Shown here piece by piece: positions 51,813-64,000 of a stretch of DNA of 64,000 nucleotides; positions within the stretch are counted from its first letter, which is position 1; the number at the start of each line of letters is the position of its first letter. A model generated the notes under the pieces. That model was not told where the DNA came from and ran no database searches. It saw nothing but the letters and a program-made list of their open reading frames with translations. A program made the translations under genes and the position numbers. The DNA lies in NCBI RefSeq assembly GCF_018614975.1, contig NZ_JAGGNR010000011.1, forward strand, positions 186,001-250,000, read 5' to 3'. The stretch comes from Paenibacillus polymyxa. Its GTDB lineage: Bacteria > Bacillota > Bacilli > Paenibacillales > Paenibacillaceae.

Positions 51813-52631
51813 ATGCAGAAGAGTTGGAAACGAATGCTCCGTGTCGGAATGACAGGCGTGCTTGCTATTGCAATGCTCGCAGGTTCAACGGGGCTGGCGG
51901 CAGCTCAAGCCGTTCAGACGATACATTTTACAGGTTACTTCGACAAGCAGCTGCGTGCACAAATGGCAGTTACGGCTGATTCTTTTCCAGTCGTGAATGT
52001 ACGTTTGGTCAAGCAGGATGAACCCGATATGGTATATTATGATGTTGGTACCTCGATATTGATCTCGAAGGATGAAGTGCTCACGAATTACCATGTCGTT
52101 CAGAGTTTTGCTGAACTGTCTGATGGCGATGAAGGTACACTGACTGTTGCAAGTCCGGGTTCCCTTAGCAAGCCTGTAAAGGCGAAGATTATTAAGACAG
52201 ACCCGGTCACAGACATGGCACTGCTGAAGTTGGATAAGGAAATAGACGCCCAACCGGTCACGTTTGCAAACGCAAGGGATAACCAGGTTGTCTATACGAT
52301 TGGATTCCCCAAAAATCCTGCTGGTGATCTTGTCATCCTGGATGAAGAATTTCCTTCAACCTACAATACGGTAGCCAAGAGCAGAGTGTTCAGTTCCCAA
52401 GCTTCGGACGTTCCAGGTAAAAAGGGAATCGGCAGTATTGTGAAATCCATGGCCCAAGGTAATTCAGGTGGCCCTGTTCTGGATCAGAACAACCGGGTCA
52501 TTGGTATGATGACATTTGTGTACGGTGGACGTACCTATTATATTACTTCCAAAACAGTGCAGACTTTCATTAAAGAGAGTACCAAACCTGCCAAAAAACA
52601 GGTTGCAGTTGCCGGCAAAGTTTCCAATTAA
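51813..52631 (+). CDS. Secreted trypsin-like serine protease
   Basis: A 272-residue S1-family protease with a signal peptide (residues about 1-31, ending LAAAQA). The catalytic triad is visible as NYHVV (His), TDMALL (Asp) and GNSGGP (Ser). No PDZ domain follows, so it is not a full HtrA. Likely an extracellular or wall-associated protease. GGAGGAGAG precedes the ATG; the terminator at 52642 follows. Confidence 0.85.
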   Translation: MQKSWKRMLRVGMTGVLAIAMLAGSTGLAAAQAVQTIHFTGYFDKQLRAQMAVTADSFPVVNVRLVKQDEPDMVYYDVGTSILISKDEVLTNYHVVQSFAELSDGDEGTLTVASPGSLSKPVKAKIIKTDPVTDMALLKLDKEIDAQPVTFANARDNQVVYTIGFPKNPAGDLVILDEEFPSTYNTVAKSRVFSSQASDVPGKKGIGSIVKSMAQGNSGGPVLDQNNRVIGMMTFVYGGRTYYITSKTVQTFIKESTKPAKKQVAVAGKVSN

Positions 52632-52641
52632 ATGAGTTGAG

Positions 52642-52704
52642 AAAAAGGCTTATCTTTACGCCATCTGTGTTCAACAGGTCGTGTAAAGGCAGGCTTTTTC
52701 TTTT
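52642..52704 (+). terminator. Terminator after the protease gene
   Basis: A long hairpin with inner CTTTAC/GTGTAAAG and CTGT/ACAG stems, A-run on the left and GCTTTTTCTTTT on the right. Confidence 0.75.
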
Positions 52705-52819
52705 GTCAATCTCAATGGGGAATGTAGTCTAAAATGCATATTCGTGTCGCCAGTTTACAAAATCCTTGGATTATCCTTGTGATTTCCTTGCGTGATGGGT
52801 ATCATTAGTGTGAGGTGAC

Positions 52820-53578
52820 ATGACAAACATGGAAAGATTACAAAAAATTATCGCACAGGCAGGCATTGCATCCCGCCGCAAGAGCGAGGAACTAATCCTG
52901 TCCGGCAAAGTAGAAGTTAACGGGGAGGTCGTAACCGAACTGGGTACAAAAGCGAACCCCGAAGAGGATATGATTACGGTTAATGGAAAACCAATCCGCA
53001 GTGAGAAAAAAGTGTACTTGATGTTGAACAAGCCAAAAGGCGTAATCACAAGTGCATCTGACCCGGAAGGTCGGAAAATTGTATCCGACTACCTGAAAGG
53101 TGTCAAGGAACGCGTATATCCTGTAGGTCGTCTGGATTATGACACAGAGGGCTTATTAATCCTTACCAATGATGGTGAGTTTGCACATTTGCTGACGCAT
53201 CCGAAGCATCACGTACCCAAAACGTATCATGCAACAGTTAAAGGTGTGCCGCATGGTACAGCTCTGGAGAAATTAAAGACAGGCATTATGCTGGATGACG
53301 GCATGACTGCTCCTGCAGAGGTAGAGTACAAAGATGTGGATACAGCGGCCAATGAGTCGGTCATTTCCATTACGATCTATGAAGGACGTAACCGTCAGGT
53401 TAGACGTATGTTCGAGGCAATCAACCATCCGGTAACCCGTCTGAAACGGATTTCGTTTGGGGGTATTTTGCTACAAAACCTGAAACGTGGTCTGACACGT
53501 CATCTGACCAAAGAGGAAGTCAACAACCTGATTACCCTCGCACAATCAGAACCAGCCAAAAAAATGAAAAAAAGGTAA
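52820..53578 (+). CDS. rluB: 23S rRNA pseudouridine synthase RluB
   Basis: A 252-residue RsuA/RluB-type enzyme with an N-terminal S4 domain (MERLQKIIAQAGIASRRKSE) and a catalytic domain with GRLDYDTEGLLILTNDG, which contains the active Asp, and the GRNRQVRRMFE motif. It isomerises a uridine in 23S rRNA. GAGGTGAC precedes the ATG. In B. subtilis the same gene lies upstream of resABC. Confidence 0.94.
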   Translation: MTNMERLQKIIAQAGIASRRKSEELILSGKVEVNGEVVTELGTKANPEEDMITVNGKPIRSEKKVYLMLNKPKGVITSASDPEGRKIVSDYLKGVKERVYPVGRLDYDTEGLLILTNDGEFAHLLTHPKHHVPKTYHATVKGVPHGTALEKLKTGIMLDDGMTAPAEVEYKDVDTAANESVISITIYEGRNRQVRRMFEAINHPVTRLKRISFGGILLQNLKRGLTRHLTKEEVNNLITLAQSEPAKKMKKR

Positions 53579-53614
53579 TGTGAGGACACATAATTTTCAT
53601 AAAACCGCCGCAGT

Positions 53615-53637
53615 TTTGTGACGAAATTCGCTATAAT
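53615..53637 (+). promoter_or_regulatory. ResD-box-like site and -10 upstream of resA
   Basis: TTTGTGACG (53615-53623) resembles the ResD-binding consensus TTTGTGAAT (7/9) and lies 8 bp before a TATAAT box (53632-53637). This would allow autoregulation of resABC by ResDE, as known in B. subtilis. Confidence 0.45.
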
Positions 53638-53712
53638 TGTTCATAGGATGTTCACAGTTGTCTTAGACCAATAAAATGCGAATGCTACAGTCACTTAAAA
53701 GGGGAGCAGCAC

Positions 53713-54240
53713 ATGGGGAAATCAAGAAGAACGGTGCAAATCGTTATTTTGTTATTGATCCTGGTGTTGGGCGGATATGCGATTACGACATCGGTATCCG
53801 GCTCGAATGGCAAGCCAAAGGAAGGGGACAAGTCTCCTTCTTTTGAACTGCTGGGCCTGGATGGTCAAGTTCATACGTCTGATGAGTACAAAGGAAAAGC
53901 GATGGTGATCAATTTCTGGGGCACATGGTGTGAACCTTGTGTTAAAGAAATGCCCGCACTTCAGGCACAAGCTGACAAATGGAAGGACCAGGGAGTACAA
54001 TTTGTCGGAATTAATGTTGGAGAAGATCAGATGACCGTGGATAATTTTGTACGGCAGGTTGGGGTTACATTTCCAATCATGCTTGACCGGGAGAAAAACT
54101 CGGTTCGTGATTTTGGGATCTCTCCGATGCCAACGACATTTTTTGTATCCGACACGGGCAAAATCTCTACCATTCATATCGGGCAACTTGATTTGGACAC
54201 ACTTGACGCTCAAATTTCGCAACTGGCGAAGCAGCCCTGA
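53713..54240 (+). CDS. resA: Thiol-disulfide oxidoreductase ResA
   Basis: A 175-residue membrane-anchored thioredoxin-fold protein. It has one N-terminal membrane segment (IVILLLILVLGGYAI), the WCEPC active site (Cys 74 and 77) in GTWCEPCVKEMP and the conserved PMPTTFFV cis-Pro loop. ResA keeps apocytochrome c haem-binding cysteines reduced outside the membrane. GGGGAGCAGC precedes the ATG. First gene of the resABC operon. Confidence 0.95.
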   Translation: MGKSRRTVQIVILLLILVLGGYAITTSVSGSNGKPKEGDKSPSFELLGLDGQVHTSDEYKGKAMVINFWGTWCEPCVKEMPALQAQADKWKDQGVQFVGINVGEDQMTVDNFVRQVGVTFPIMLDREKNSVRDFGISPMPTTFFVSDTGKISTIHIGQLDLDTLDAQISQLAKQP

Positions 54241-54254
54241 CAGGAGGTCTATTC

Positions 54255-55928
54255 GTGTTCCAAAATACCAAATGTGAGTGCGGACACCAGAATCCGGTAG
54301 GCACTGTACTATGTGAAGCATGTGGGAAACCGCTGCTGGAGTCTGAAGCTAAATCGGATGAAGTGCTGGAAATGCGTTATGATGGCATGGCGCGCCGTTC
54401 ACAGCGCAGTAATCCCAACATCATTGACCGCATATGGAACTTTTTTTCATCCGTCAAAATTGCTGTCTATATGATTGTTTTTACGCTTGTAGGTTCTATG
54501 CTTGGTACAATCTATCCGCAAGAAAGTACATTCTTGAATATTGATCCTTCCGTGTATTACAAAGAAACATACGGTCAATTGGGTCATATCTATTATCTGT
54601 TGGGGTTATCCCATACATACGAATCCTGGTGGTTTATTCTACTGTTGGTGCTGATTGGGGCATCATTGGTGATATGCAGTCTGGATCGCGTCCTACCGCT
54701 CTACAAAGCACTGAATAAACAGAGAATACGTAAACATACGCAATTTTTGACAAGACAGCGTCTGGTGTACCAAGGTACCATCGAAGAGGCACCAGAAGAC
54801 TGGGTTAAGAAAGCGGTTACGCCGCTGAAAAAGAAAGGATACCGCGTGCACACCCAAGGGGATGCATTACTCGCCGAGAAACAGCGATTTAGTCGATGGG
54901 GCCCATATGTCATCCATATTGGACTCATTATATTTTTGCTGGCGGTGCTCGCACGAGGGCTTCCAGGTCTGAATCTGGACGAGCATGTCGCTTTTCCTGA
55001 AGGTGAGATCAAAAAGATCCCAAACACGTCGATGTATCTGCAAAATGAACAGTTTAATGTTGAATTCTACAGTGAGGAAGAAGTACCTGAGCAATTCCGT
55101 AACCTGAATAAGACCGTTCCAAAACTGTTCGAAACAAAAGTTGTTTTGTATGAATGTACAGCAGATTGTTCGGATCTCTCGAAGAAACCTCAGTTAGCTG
55201 AGGTGGCCAGACATGATGTACGCGTGAATCATCCATTGAATTATAACGGTCTGAAAGCATATCAGTTTGATTATGATCTAACTCCAACTATTCGGTCCGT
55301 AACGCCTGATCTGGTCAATACAAAGACGGGTGAAGTATACGGGGCAATTAAGATCGATATGGTAGATACCCAAAGAACATTTGAAGCTGGTCCTTATAAG
55401 CTCACGGTAAAAGAAAAGTTTATGGACTTTGGATTAGATGAGAATGGTCAGCCCAAATCCAAATCGCCTTCACCTAATGCACCTGCTTTTCTCTTTCTCA
55501 TCAAGGGACCGGATCTGCCCGAAGAGGGGATACAATATCTGTACTTTGCAAAGCAGATTGATAAACAACGGTTTCAACAAGATGAGATTAACCAACAGTT
55601 GATTGGAGCTGAGATTCCTTTACAGCTGGAAGTAGACAGCATGGACAAGGTCGATATTATTCAGTCCGTAAGTTATCTCAATATAAGAGTGGATAAGGCA
55701 ATGCCTTTTGTGTGGGTAGGAGCCGGGATTGTTATGTTGGGTCTGGTCATGGGTTTTTATTGGCATCATCGCCGTATCTGGATTCGTTTTGATGATAAAC
55801 AGCTCACTTTGGGTGGACATACCAACAAAAACTGGTTTGGCTTCAGGCGTGAAGTTGCGGCCGTCTTGAAACAGATGAATCTGGAAGTGGAAGAGAAGTC
55901 GTTGGATAACGGGGGGAACCAGGCATGA
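54255..55928 (+). CDS. resB: Cytochrome c biogenesis protein ResB
   Basis: A 557-residue Ccs1/ResB membrane protein of the type II cytochrome c maturation system. Four membrane segments are evident (about residues 73-93, 125-145, 220-240 and 480-500) with a large extracytoplasmic part between the third and fourth. The N-terminus contains an extra zinc-ribbon motif (CECGHQNPVGTVLCEACG) typical of Paenibacillus versions. Starts at GTG 54255 after CAGGAGG; overlaps resC by 4 bp. Confidence 0.93.
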   Translation: MFQNTKCECGHQNPVGTVLCEACGKPLLESEAKSDEVLEMRYDGMARRSQRSNPNIIDRIWNFFSSVKIAVYMIVFTLVGSMLGTIYPQESTFLNIDPSVYYKETYGQLGHIYYLLGLSHTYESWWFILLLVLIGASLVICSLDRVLPLYKALNKQRIRKHTQFLTRQRLVYQGTIEEAPEDWVKKAVTPLKKKGYRVHTQGDALLAEKQRFSRWGPYVIHIGLIIFLLAVLARGLPGLNLDEHVAFPEGEIKKIPNTSMYLQNEQFNVEFYSEEEVPEQFRNLNKTVPKLFETKVVLYECTADCSDLSKKPQLAEVARHDVRVNHPLNYNGLKAYQFDYDLTPTIRSVTPDLVNTKTGEVYGAIKIDMVDTQRTFEAGPYKLTVKEKFMDFGLDENGQPKSKSPSPNAPAFLFLIKGPDLPEEGIQYLYFAKQIDKQRFQQDEINQQLIGAEIPLQLEVDSMDKVDIIQSVSYLNIRVDKAMPFVWVGAGIVMLGLVMGFYWHHRRIWIRFDDKQLTLGGHTNKNWFGFRREVAAVLKQMNLEVEEKSLDNGGNQA

Positions 55929-57187
55929 GATTATTGGATTTCAGCAGCGATGCATTTATCGTATCTTTCTTTCTCTATTGTGCTGCATTCTTGTTATATG
56001 CTGTCGCGGTCATGGGCAAAAAATGGAGTAATCGTGATCCTCTGGACCATATGAATCGCTGGGGTAAAAGAGCTTTTATCGCTTCGACTGTCGCCTTGGC
56101 GGCACATATCGTATTTTTTGTAACCCGATGGGCTGGGGCAGGTCATATCCCGGTTAGTAACATGTATGAGTTCATGTCTTTTCTGTCCATGATGATCATG
56201 GTTGCATTTATTGTTGTATATGCCATATACCGCAAGTCATTACTGGGTTTGTTTGCGTTACCACTTACCATTATTATTATGGCGTACGCCGCTGTATTTC
56301 CTCAGGAGGTACAACCATTAATCCCGGCGCTTCAGTCCATTTGGCTGAAAATTCACGTGACGCTGGCCGCGCTTGGTGAAGCATTCTTCGCCGTGGGTTT
56401 TGCCGCAGGGTTCATGTATTTGCTCCGTACTGTTGATTTCAGTGGTAAAGACAAATCTTCAAGACGTCAACGAGGATGGGTTGAATTCACCCTGGTTACG
56501 ATCGTTGTAGTCATCGGATTTATCGGAACGGTATTTGCCTTTCGTGCAGCTGGCTATGAGGCGGTTTTTGTACAGAAAACGGTCAGCATTGACACAGAGG
56601 TACAGGAAAATAGTACAATAGAGAAAGTGATTTATCGCATGCCTCCGATTTTTGCACCATATAATAGCGAAGTGGAGAGCATGACACCGTTTCTTGGCAT
56701 GAAAAAACCTTTACTTGAGACGCCTTCCTGGATGAACGGGGTAAATGCCGGACGCAAGCTGAATACGGTGGTTTGGTCACTTATTGTAGGTCTGATCCTG
56801 TATGGAATTGTACGACTTCTTGTGCGCAGACCACTTGGACAAGCGTTGCAGCCAATGATGGATGGAATCGATGCCGATGATCTGGATGAGATAAGTTATC
56901 GTGCGATTGCCATCGGTTTTCCGATATTTACGCTGGGCGCATTAATTTTTGCCATGATCTGGGCTCAGATTGCCTGGAGTCGCTTTTGGGGTTGGGACCC
57001 CAAAGAGGTGTGGGCATTAATTACATGGCTATATTATAGTGTGTATCTGCATTTGCGTTTATCCAGAGGTTGGCAAGGTCAAAAGTCTGCATGGCTTGCA
57101 GTTCTTGGCTTCCTGGTGGTCATGTTTACGCTGGTTGGAGTGAATCTGATCATTGCCGGATTACATTCTTATGCTGGAGCTGACTAA
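55925..57187 (+). CDS. resC: Cytochrome c biogenesis protein ResC (CcsB/CcsA)
   Basis: A 420-residue haem-handling protein with many membrane segments. The WWD-type motif is seen as WGWDPKEVWALITWLYY, and conserved His residues occur in the flanking helices (IHVTLAALGEAFF and LHSYAG). With ResB it exports and ligates haem. The ATG overlaps the resB stop. Confidence 0.94.
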   Translation: MRLLDFSSDAFIVSFFLYCAAFLLYAVAVMGKKWSNRDPLDHMNRWGKRAFIASTVALAAHIVFFVTRWAGAGHIPVSNMYEFMSFLSMMIMVAFIVVYAIYRKSLLGLFALPLTIIIMAYAAVFPQEVQPLIPALQSIWLKIHVTLAALGEAFFAVGFAAGFMYLLRTVDFSGKDKSSRRQRGWVEFTLVTIVVVIGFIGTVFAFRAAGYEAVFVQKTVSIDTEVQENSTIEKVIYRMPPIFAPYNSEVESMTPFLGMKKPLLETPSWMNGVNAGRKLNTVVWSLIVGLILYGIVRLLVRRPLGQALQPMMDGIDADDLDEISYRAIAIGFPIFTLGALIFAMIWAQIAWSRFWGWDPKEVWALITWLYYSVYLHLRLSRGWQGQKSAWLAVLGFLVVMFTLVGVNLIIAGLHSYAGAD

Positions 57188-57266
57188 GGACAGACTCGTA
57201 TTGCAAAGGTTGAGTTTAGAAGCGGGAAACACAAACGTACCTTTTTATTGAAGGGTATTCAAATAT

Positions 57267-57284
57267 TGTTCGCCAGATCGAACA
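57267..57284. promoter_or_regulatory. Inverted repeat upstream of resD
   Basis: TGTTCG and CGAACA are perfect inverted arms around 6 bp. The half-sites are in the opposite orientation to a LexA box, so this is not an SOS site. It may be an operator or promoter element of resD. Confidence 0.25.
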
Positions 57285-57327
57285 TAATAGAAGTGATGAG
57301 GAGTTATTGCAAAGGGGCTGGAGAGGC

Positions 57328-58044
57328 ATGGTTGAACATGAGAATCGAATACTGGTCGTGGATGACGAAGAGAGAATCCGCAGGCTTTTAAAAATGTATC
57401 TTGAAAAAGAAGGTTATGAAATCGATGAAGCGGAGGATGGGGAAACTGCGCTGCGTAAAGCAACAGCAGGGGACTACGGGCTGATTTTGCTTGATGTGAT
57501 GTTGCCGGGTATGGATGGAGTTGAAGTGTGTACCCGTCTTCGTCAGGTGAAATCAACGCCGGTTTTGATGCTCACTGCAAAAGGTGAAGAGATTAACCGG
57601 GTTCAAGGCTTCGAAGTTGGCGCTGATGACTATGTTGTTAAACCATTCAGCCCGCGTGAAGTGATTTATCGCGTCAAAGCGATTTTGCGTCGATCTTCCG
57701 CGACAGCTTATCTCTCCAAGGAGAGCAATTCGAGTAACAACATCGTGTTCCCGCATCTGGTTATTGAGCATGATGCCCACCGGGTAACCGCTGGTGGTGA
57801 AGAGATTAGTCTTACACCAAAAGAATATGAATTGCTGCACTACCTGGCAACATCTCCCGACAAAGTTTTCTCCAGAGAAGAATTGCTCAAAGATGTATGG
57901 AATTACGAATTCTTTGGCGATCTTCGTACCGTGGATACGCATGTGAAGCGTCTTCGCGAGAAACTTAACAAGGTATCGCCTGAGTCGGCGGCCATGATTA
58001 CGACGGTGTGGGGTGTGGGTTATAAACTGGAAGTACCGAAGTAG
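57328..58044 (+). CDS. resD: Response regulator ResD (OmpR family)
   Basis: A 238-residue two-component regulator. The receiver domain has DDEER and the phospho-acceptor Asp (about 56) in LLDVMLPGMDG, and Lys in VVKPFSPREV. The C-terminal winged helix includes LTPKEYELLHYLATSP and VDTHVKRLREKL. ResD controls aerobic and anaerobic respiration genes. ATG 57328 has GGAGAGG upstream; the longer frame from 57307 lacks one. Confidence 0.94.
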   Translation: MVEHENRILVVDDEERIRRLLKMYLEKEGYEIDEAEDGETALRKATAGDYGLILLDVMLPGMDGVEVCTRLRQVKSTPVLMLTAKGEEINRVQGFEVGADDYVVKPFSPREVIYRVKAILRRSSATAYLSKESNSSNNIVFPHLVIEHDAHRVTAGGEEISLTPKEYELLHYLATSPDKVFSREELLKDVWNYEFFGDLRTVDTHVKRLREKLNKVSPESAAMITTVWGVGYKLEVPK

Positions 58045-59497
58045 TTTTAGTTTCTGGAGATCACTGGTCGGGAAGTTATGGATCACTATTATCTGCCTTG
58101 TGGGTTGTGTACTTATAGCGCTGGGTCTATTTTTGCTGCCCTACATTGATACGAACTTTGCAGAATCCGAATCCAGAGATATTAAGCGGTTGTTCACCTA
58201 TATCTGTATTATCGGATTCAGTTTAACCACGTTTTTTGCATTGTTTCTATTCACCAAAATAACGCAGCCCATGCAGCAATTGATTCAGGCAGCCAATGCG
58301 ATTCGCAAAGGGAACTACGGAACACGTCTCTCTCTGGTAACGAGTGATGAGATTGGTGAACTTGCCAACACATTTAATCATATGGCTGCCCAACTGGAAG
58401 ATAATATTCGAAACCTTAACCATGAGAAAGAACATTTGGCGAGTGTGCTTCGCAGCATGACCGATGCGGTGGTTACATTTGATGGTGAAGGAAAAGTTAT
58501 TCTGACGAATCCGCCAGGAGAGAAGATCATGCAGGCATGGTATGATCTCGATTGGGCAAAAATGGACGAAGGACAAGATTCCGAGCAGTCTGACAAGACT
58601 TCGCGTGATGTACCTGAGCCCCTTCTTCCTTTGTTCAGAATGGTGATGGAGCAAGGTAGGGACCAGAACTCCAATGTTCACGTGCAGCAAGGTGTCTGGT
58701 CTGTTCAGATGGCACCGTTGTATGCTGACAGTGTTGTCAGAGGGGCTGTGGCTGTCTTAAGAGATGTAACAGAAGAAGTGCGTCTGGAGAAAATGCGGCG
58801 TGATTTCGTGGCTAACGTATCTCATGAGATACGAACTCCGCTATCCATGATGCAAGGCTACAGTGAAGCCCTATTGGACGGTATGGCAACCTCACCGGAA
58901 GAGAGCGAAGAACTGATCCAGGTCATTCATGATGAGTCCCTGCGGATGGGCAGACTGGTTAAAGACTTGCTTGACCTTGCGAGGATGGAAGCTGGACACA
59001 CGGACATGGTGATGAAGGAAGTTGACCTCGGAGAACTACTTGAGCGTGTATATCGGAAGTTCTCGGTCCGTTCAAAAGAACAGGGAATTCAACTGCGCTT
59101 TAAGTTCGAACAGCCAACCATTGCACTTCAACAAGCAGATGAGGATCGACTTGAGCAAGTATTTACGAATTTGCTAGATAATGCGTTTAGACATACGCCT
59201 ACTGGCAAAAATGTAATGATCTCAGCCGAGCGGGTCACTTATCTTCGTGCTCCATTTGTCAGAGTTTCTGTGAAGGATCAGGGTGTAGGTATCCCTTCAT
59301 CTGACTTGCCATTTATTTTCGAACGATTCTACAAAGCAGACAAGGCTCGTGTTCGGGGAGAAAGTGTAGGTACGGGGCTTGGTTTAGCGATTGTGAAAAA
59401 TATTGTTGATGCGCATCAAGGCATGATTACCGTTAATAGTGTGCTTGGCGAAGGAACAGAGTTTATTTTGCAATTTCCTTTGGATTCATCGAAATAG
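58013..59497 (+). CDS. resE: Sensor histidine kinase ResE
   Basis: A 494-residue membrane kinase partner of ResD. Two membrane segments near the N-terminus (about 23-45 and 63-83) are followed by HAMP, PAS, HisKA with the phospho-His in VSHEIRTPLS (about 271) and the HATPase domain with N, G1 and G2 boxes (FTNLLDNAFRH, DQGVGIP, GTGLGLAIV). The gene overlaps resD by 32 bp; GTG 58013 is the only usable in-frame start. Confidence 0.93.
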   Translation: MWVINWKYRSSFSFWRSLVGKLWITIICLVGCVLIALGLFLLPYIDTNFAESESRDIKRLFTYICIIGFSLTTFFALFLFTKITQPMQQLIQAANAIRKGNYGTRLSLVTSDEIGELANTFNHMAAQLEDNIRNLNHEKEHLASVLRSMTDAVVTFDGEGKVILTNPPGEKIMQAWYDLDWAKMDEGQDSEQSDKTSRDVPEPLLPLFRMVMEQGRDQNSNVHVQQGVWSVQMAPLYADSVVRGAVAVLRDVTEEVRLEKMRRDFVANVSHEIRTPLSMMQGYSEALLDGMATSPEESEELIQVIHDESLRMGRLVKDLLDLARMEAGHTDMVMKEVDLGELLERVYRKFSVRSKEQGIQLRFKFEQPTIALQQADEDRLEQVFTNLLDNAFRHTPTGKNVMISAERVTYLRAPFVRVSVKDQGVGIPSSDLPFIFERFYKADKARVRGESVGTGLGLAIVKNIVDAHQGMITVNSVLGEGTEFILQFPLDSSK

Positions 59498-59524
59498 GCT
59501 GAATTTCATACAAAAAGTGCGGAA

Positions 59525-59551
59525 ACACCCTCTTATGCAGGGTGTTTTTTT
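59525..59551 (+). terminator. Terminator after resE
   Basis: ACACCCT and AGGGTGT form a 7-bp stem with 7-nt loop followed by seven T. Confidence 0.9.
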
Positions 59552-59691
59552 GTTGAAGACTACCGTTTAATCTTGTTCAACGTGGAACATGAATGGTCTT
59601 TTTTTGACTAAAAAGAGTGTCCAAGATAATTTTTCTTCCTATATGACATAAGCTTGAAAAGCAAGCAAGATAGAGGAGGATTGAGTTAAGC

Positions 59692-62273
<2,582 letters not shown>

Positions 62274-62323
62274 ATTTTGTTTGCAAGCTTCATCACCGAT
62301 ATTTCAGCGGGTACACAACAAAA

Positions 62324-62352
62324 AGAGACGGGAACCACGAGGGTCCGTCTCT
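62324..62352 (-). terminator. serA terminator (probably bidirectional)
   Basis: AGAGACGG and CCGTCTCT form an 8-bp stem. On the minus strand it is followed by TTTTTGTTG, and it lies just past the serA stop codon, between two convergent genes. Confidence 0.8.
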
Positions 62353-62379
62353 CCTTATACATTATAAAAATAAGTTTGA

Positions 62380-63975
62380 TTATTCCAGAACAATTTCAAC
62401 AGCAGTATTGATTTCAGGCAGCGCAGCAAGCTGCACAAGCACATCTTTTGGAACAGCTTTATCTACAGTCAGAATCATGATCGCTGCACCACCAATAATT
62501 TTACGTCCAACCTGCATGGATGCAATGTTGACATCGTTTTGTCCAAGAAGGGTTCCTACACGTCCGATAATACCTGGTTTATCGTTATGGGAGATCAAGA
62601 TTTGATGACTTTCCGGAGCGATATCTACCGGGAATTTGTCCAGACGAACAATACGTTCTCCATAACCTGCAAGCAACGTACCTGCTACACGGCGTTCCTC
62701 AGCATCCTGAGTCGTAACCAATGTTACGGTAATCAGGTTAGTGAATCCTTTAGTTGCTGAGGTTTGGCTTACAACGACATTCAGATCACGGATTTTGGCC
62801 AGATGCATGGAGTTGACGATGTTGGCTTCTCCACCCAAATGTCTGGCGAGAATCCCTTTCACAATGTAGCGAGTGAGAGGAGATGTATCTACCTCAGAAA
62901 GTTCACCAGCATAGTCGATCCGAATCTCCTGCACTGCATTTTGTGTAATCTGTGCTGCAAAACTACCCAACGTTTCACCCAGTTTGAAATACGGCTGCAA
63001 TTTATTCATCACGGTTGGTGCAACAGCCGGCATGTTAACTGCGTTCTTGAACGGTTCATTGCGCAGAATATGAAGAACTTGTTCGGATACGTCAATCGCT
63101 ACGTTTTCTTGTGCCTCTACAGTGGATGCACCAAGGTGAGGTGTGACAATGATGCTAGGGTGATTCAGGAACGGGTGATCAGCGGCTGGCGGCTCGCTTT
63201 CGAATACGTCAAATGCTGCACCAGCAACAATATTTTGATCAATGGCTTCGACAAGTGCCATCTCATCTACAACTCCACCACGAGCACAGTTGATGATACG
63301 CATGCCTTTTTTCATCACTTCGAATTGTGGACGTGAAATCATATGCCGTGTTTCCGGAGTTAATGGCGTGTGAACGGTCATGAAGTCCGCATTGCGAATG
63401 ATATCATCTACACTAGCCAGCTTCACTTGCAGCTTCTCGGCACGCTCCTCCGTGAGGAATGGGTCGTAAGCGAGAATGTCCATTCCGAATGCTTTGGCGC
63501 GCTTGGCAACTTCACTACCGATCCGTCCCATACCCAGTACACCGAGCGTTTTATTTCTTAATTCCACGCCCAGGAAGGTTTTACGATCCCACGTACCCTG
63601 AATTGTCTTGGCGTATGCCTGAGGAATGTGTCGTGCCAATGCCATCATCATGGCAAACGTGTGCTCACAGGTTGTAATGGTATTGCCATCAGGTGCATTA
63701 ATAACGATGATACCGCGCTGTGTAGCAGCTTCCAGATCAATGTTATCCACACCAACACCTGCACGTCCGATCACCTTAAGGTTGGTACCAGCCGTCATAA
63801 TACGATCTGTAACACGAGTCTGACTGCGAACCAAGAGGGCATCATAATCACCAATAATGGCAACAAGTTCATCTTCACTAAGACCGGTTTTCTTCTCAAC
63901 AACAACATCATTTGCATCCACCAGTTGCTGGATACCCAGATCACTGATTGGGTCCGACACTAACACTTTGTACAT
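62380..63975 (-). CDS. serA: D-3-phosphoglycerate dehydrogenase
   Basis: A 531-residue enzyme that oxidises 3-phosphoglycerate in the first step of serine biosynthesis. The NAD-binding motif [15 protein letters not shown], the [11 protein letters not shown] stretch, the catalytic Arg ([10 protein letters not shown]) and His (TPHLGAST) are clear. An intervening domain and a C-terminal ACT regulatory domain ([16 protein letters not shown]) follow, as in the long Bacillus-type SerA. AAGGAGGAAG precedes the ATG. Confidence 0.96.
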   Translation of the reverse strand: MYKVLVSDPISDLGIQQLVDANDVVVEKKTGLSEDELVAIIGDYDALLVRSQTRVTDRIMTAGTNLKVIGRAGVGVDNIDLEAATQRGIIVINAPDGNTITTCEHTFAMMMALARHIPQAYAKTIQGTWDRKTFLGVELRNKTLGVLGMGRIGSEVAKRAKAFGMDILAYDPFLTEERAEKLQVKLASVDDIIRNADFMTVHTPLTPETRHMISRPQFEVMKKGMRIINCARGGVVDEMALVEAIDQNIVAGAAFDVFESEPPAADHPFLNHPSIIVTPHLGASTVEAQENVAIDVSEQVLHILRNEPFKNAVNMPAVAPTVMNKLQPYFKLGETLGSFAAQITQNAVQEIRIDYAGELSEVDTSPLTRYIVKGILARHLGGEANIVNSMHLAKIRDLNVVVSQTSATKGFTNLITVTLVTTQDAEERRVAGTLLAGYGERIVRLDKFPVDIAPESHQILISHNDKPGIIGRVGTLLGQNDVNIASMQVGRKIIGGAAIMILTVDKAVPKDVLVQLAALPEINTAVEIVLE

Positions 63976-64000
63976 GGTTTCTTCCTCCTTAGGTATGTGT

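Noticed and set aside
57267..57284. Possible SOS box upstream of resD
   Set aside because: Half-sites are everted (TGTTCG-N6-CGAACA) with the wrong spacing for LexA.

Overview
This window looks like a chromosomal segment of a Paenibacillus-type, spore-forming Gram-positive bacterium. The outer parts hold a housekeeping order close to that of Bacillus subtilis: ribBA-ribH-scpA-scpB-ytfI-ytfJ on the left, then dacB-spmA-spmB, a secreted serine protease, rluB, resABC-resDE, a collagen-like (BclA-type) surface protein gene and serA on the right. Strong AGGAGG-type ribosome binding sites, TTG/GTG starts, sporulation genes and SLH domains fit this assignment. I cannot name the species.

Between ytfJ and dacB lies an island of about 45 kb (about 4.3-49.2 kb) built around phage-tail genes. 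It has no recognisable capsid, portal, terminase, integrase, replication or contractile-sheath gene. Left to right it holds: holin and amidase (4370-5559); a minus-strand block of three small unknown genes and a GT-D-type glycosyltransferase (5584-7611); three plus-strand glycosyltransferase-like genes (7747-10097); a tail tube protein, G/GT-type chaperones joined by a -1 frameshift site, and a tape measure (10358-16062); two tail proteins with S-layer-homology (SLH) motifs and a hub carrying an M23 peptidase plus a lysozyme-like domain (16077-21336); a long run of tip and fibre genes, including a 1,932-residue protein made largely of 16-residue repeats and a 1,544-residue beta-rich protein (21336-43930); and a regulatory and accessory end with small proteins, two sigma factors and a lytic transglycosylase (44075-49201). 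The layout suggests a non-contractile (F-type-like) tailocin or domesticated tail that targets an S-layer or cell-wall polymer.

The island appears to have its own control circuit. Five good copies and three weaker copies of a bipartite promoter-like element (TTAAC-like box, 16-17 bp, CGTATAG) lie upstream of island genes. It resembles ECF-sigma promoters, and the island encodes an ECF-sized sigma factor (45813-46379). Upstream of that gene, a LexA-like box (CGAAC-N4-GTTCG) lies between -35- and -10-like boxes. The model is: DNA damage, LexA release, sigma factor, tail and fibre promoters, then lysis by holin, amidase and transglycosylase.

The island is bracketed by two near-identical 38-bp copies of the ytfJ terminator (4224-4261 and 49249-49286, 36/38 identical). 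These look like a target or attachment-site duplication, although no recombinase gene remains. Outside the island, the collagen-like gene near the right edge appears to be broken by two single-base frameshifts.
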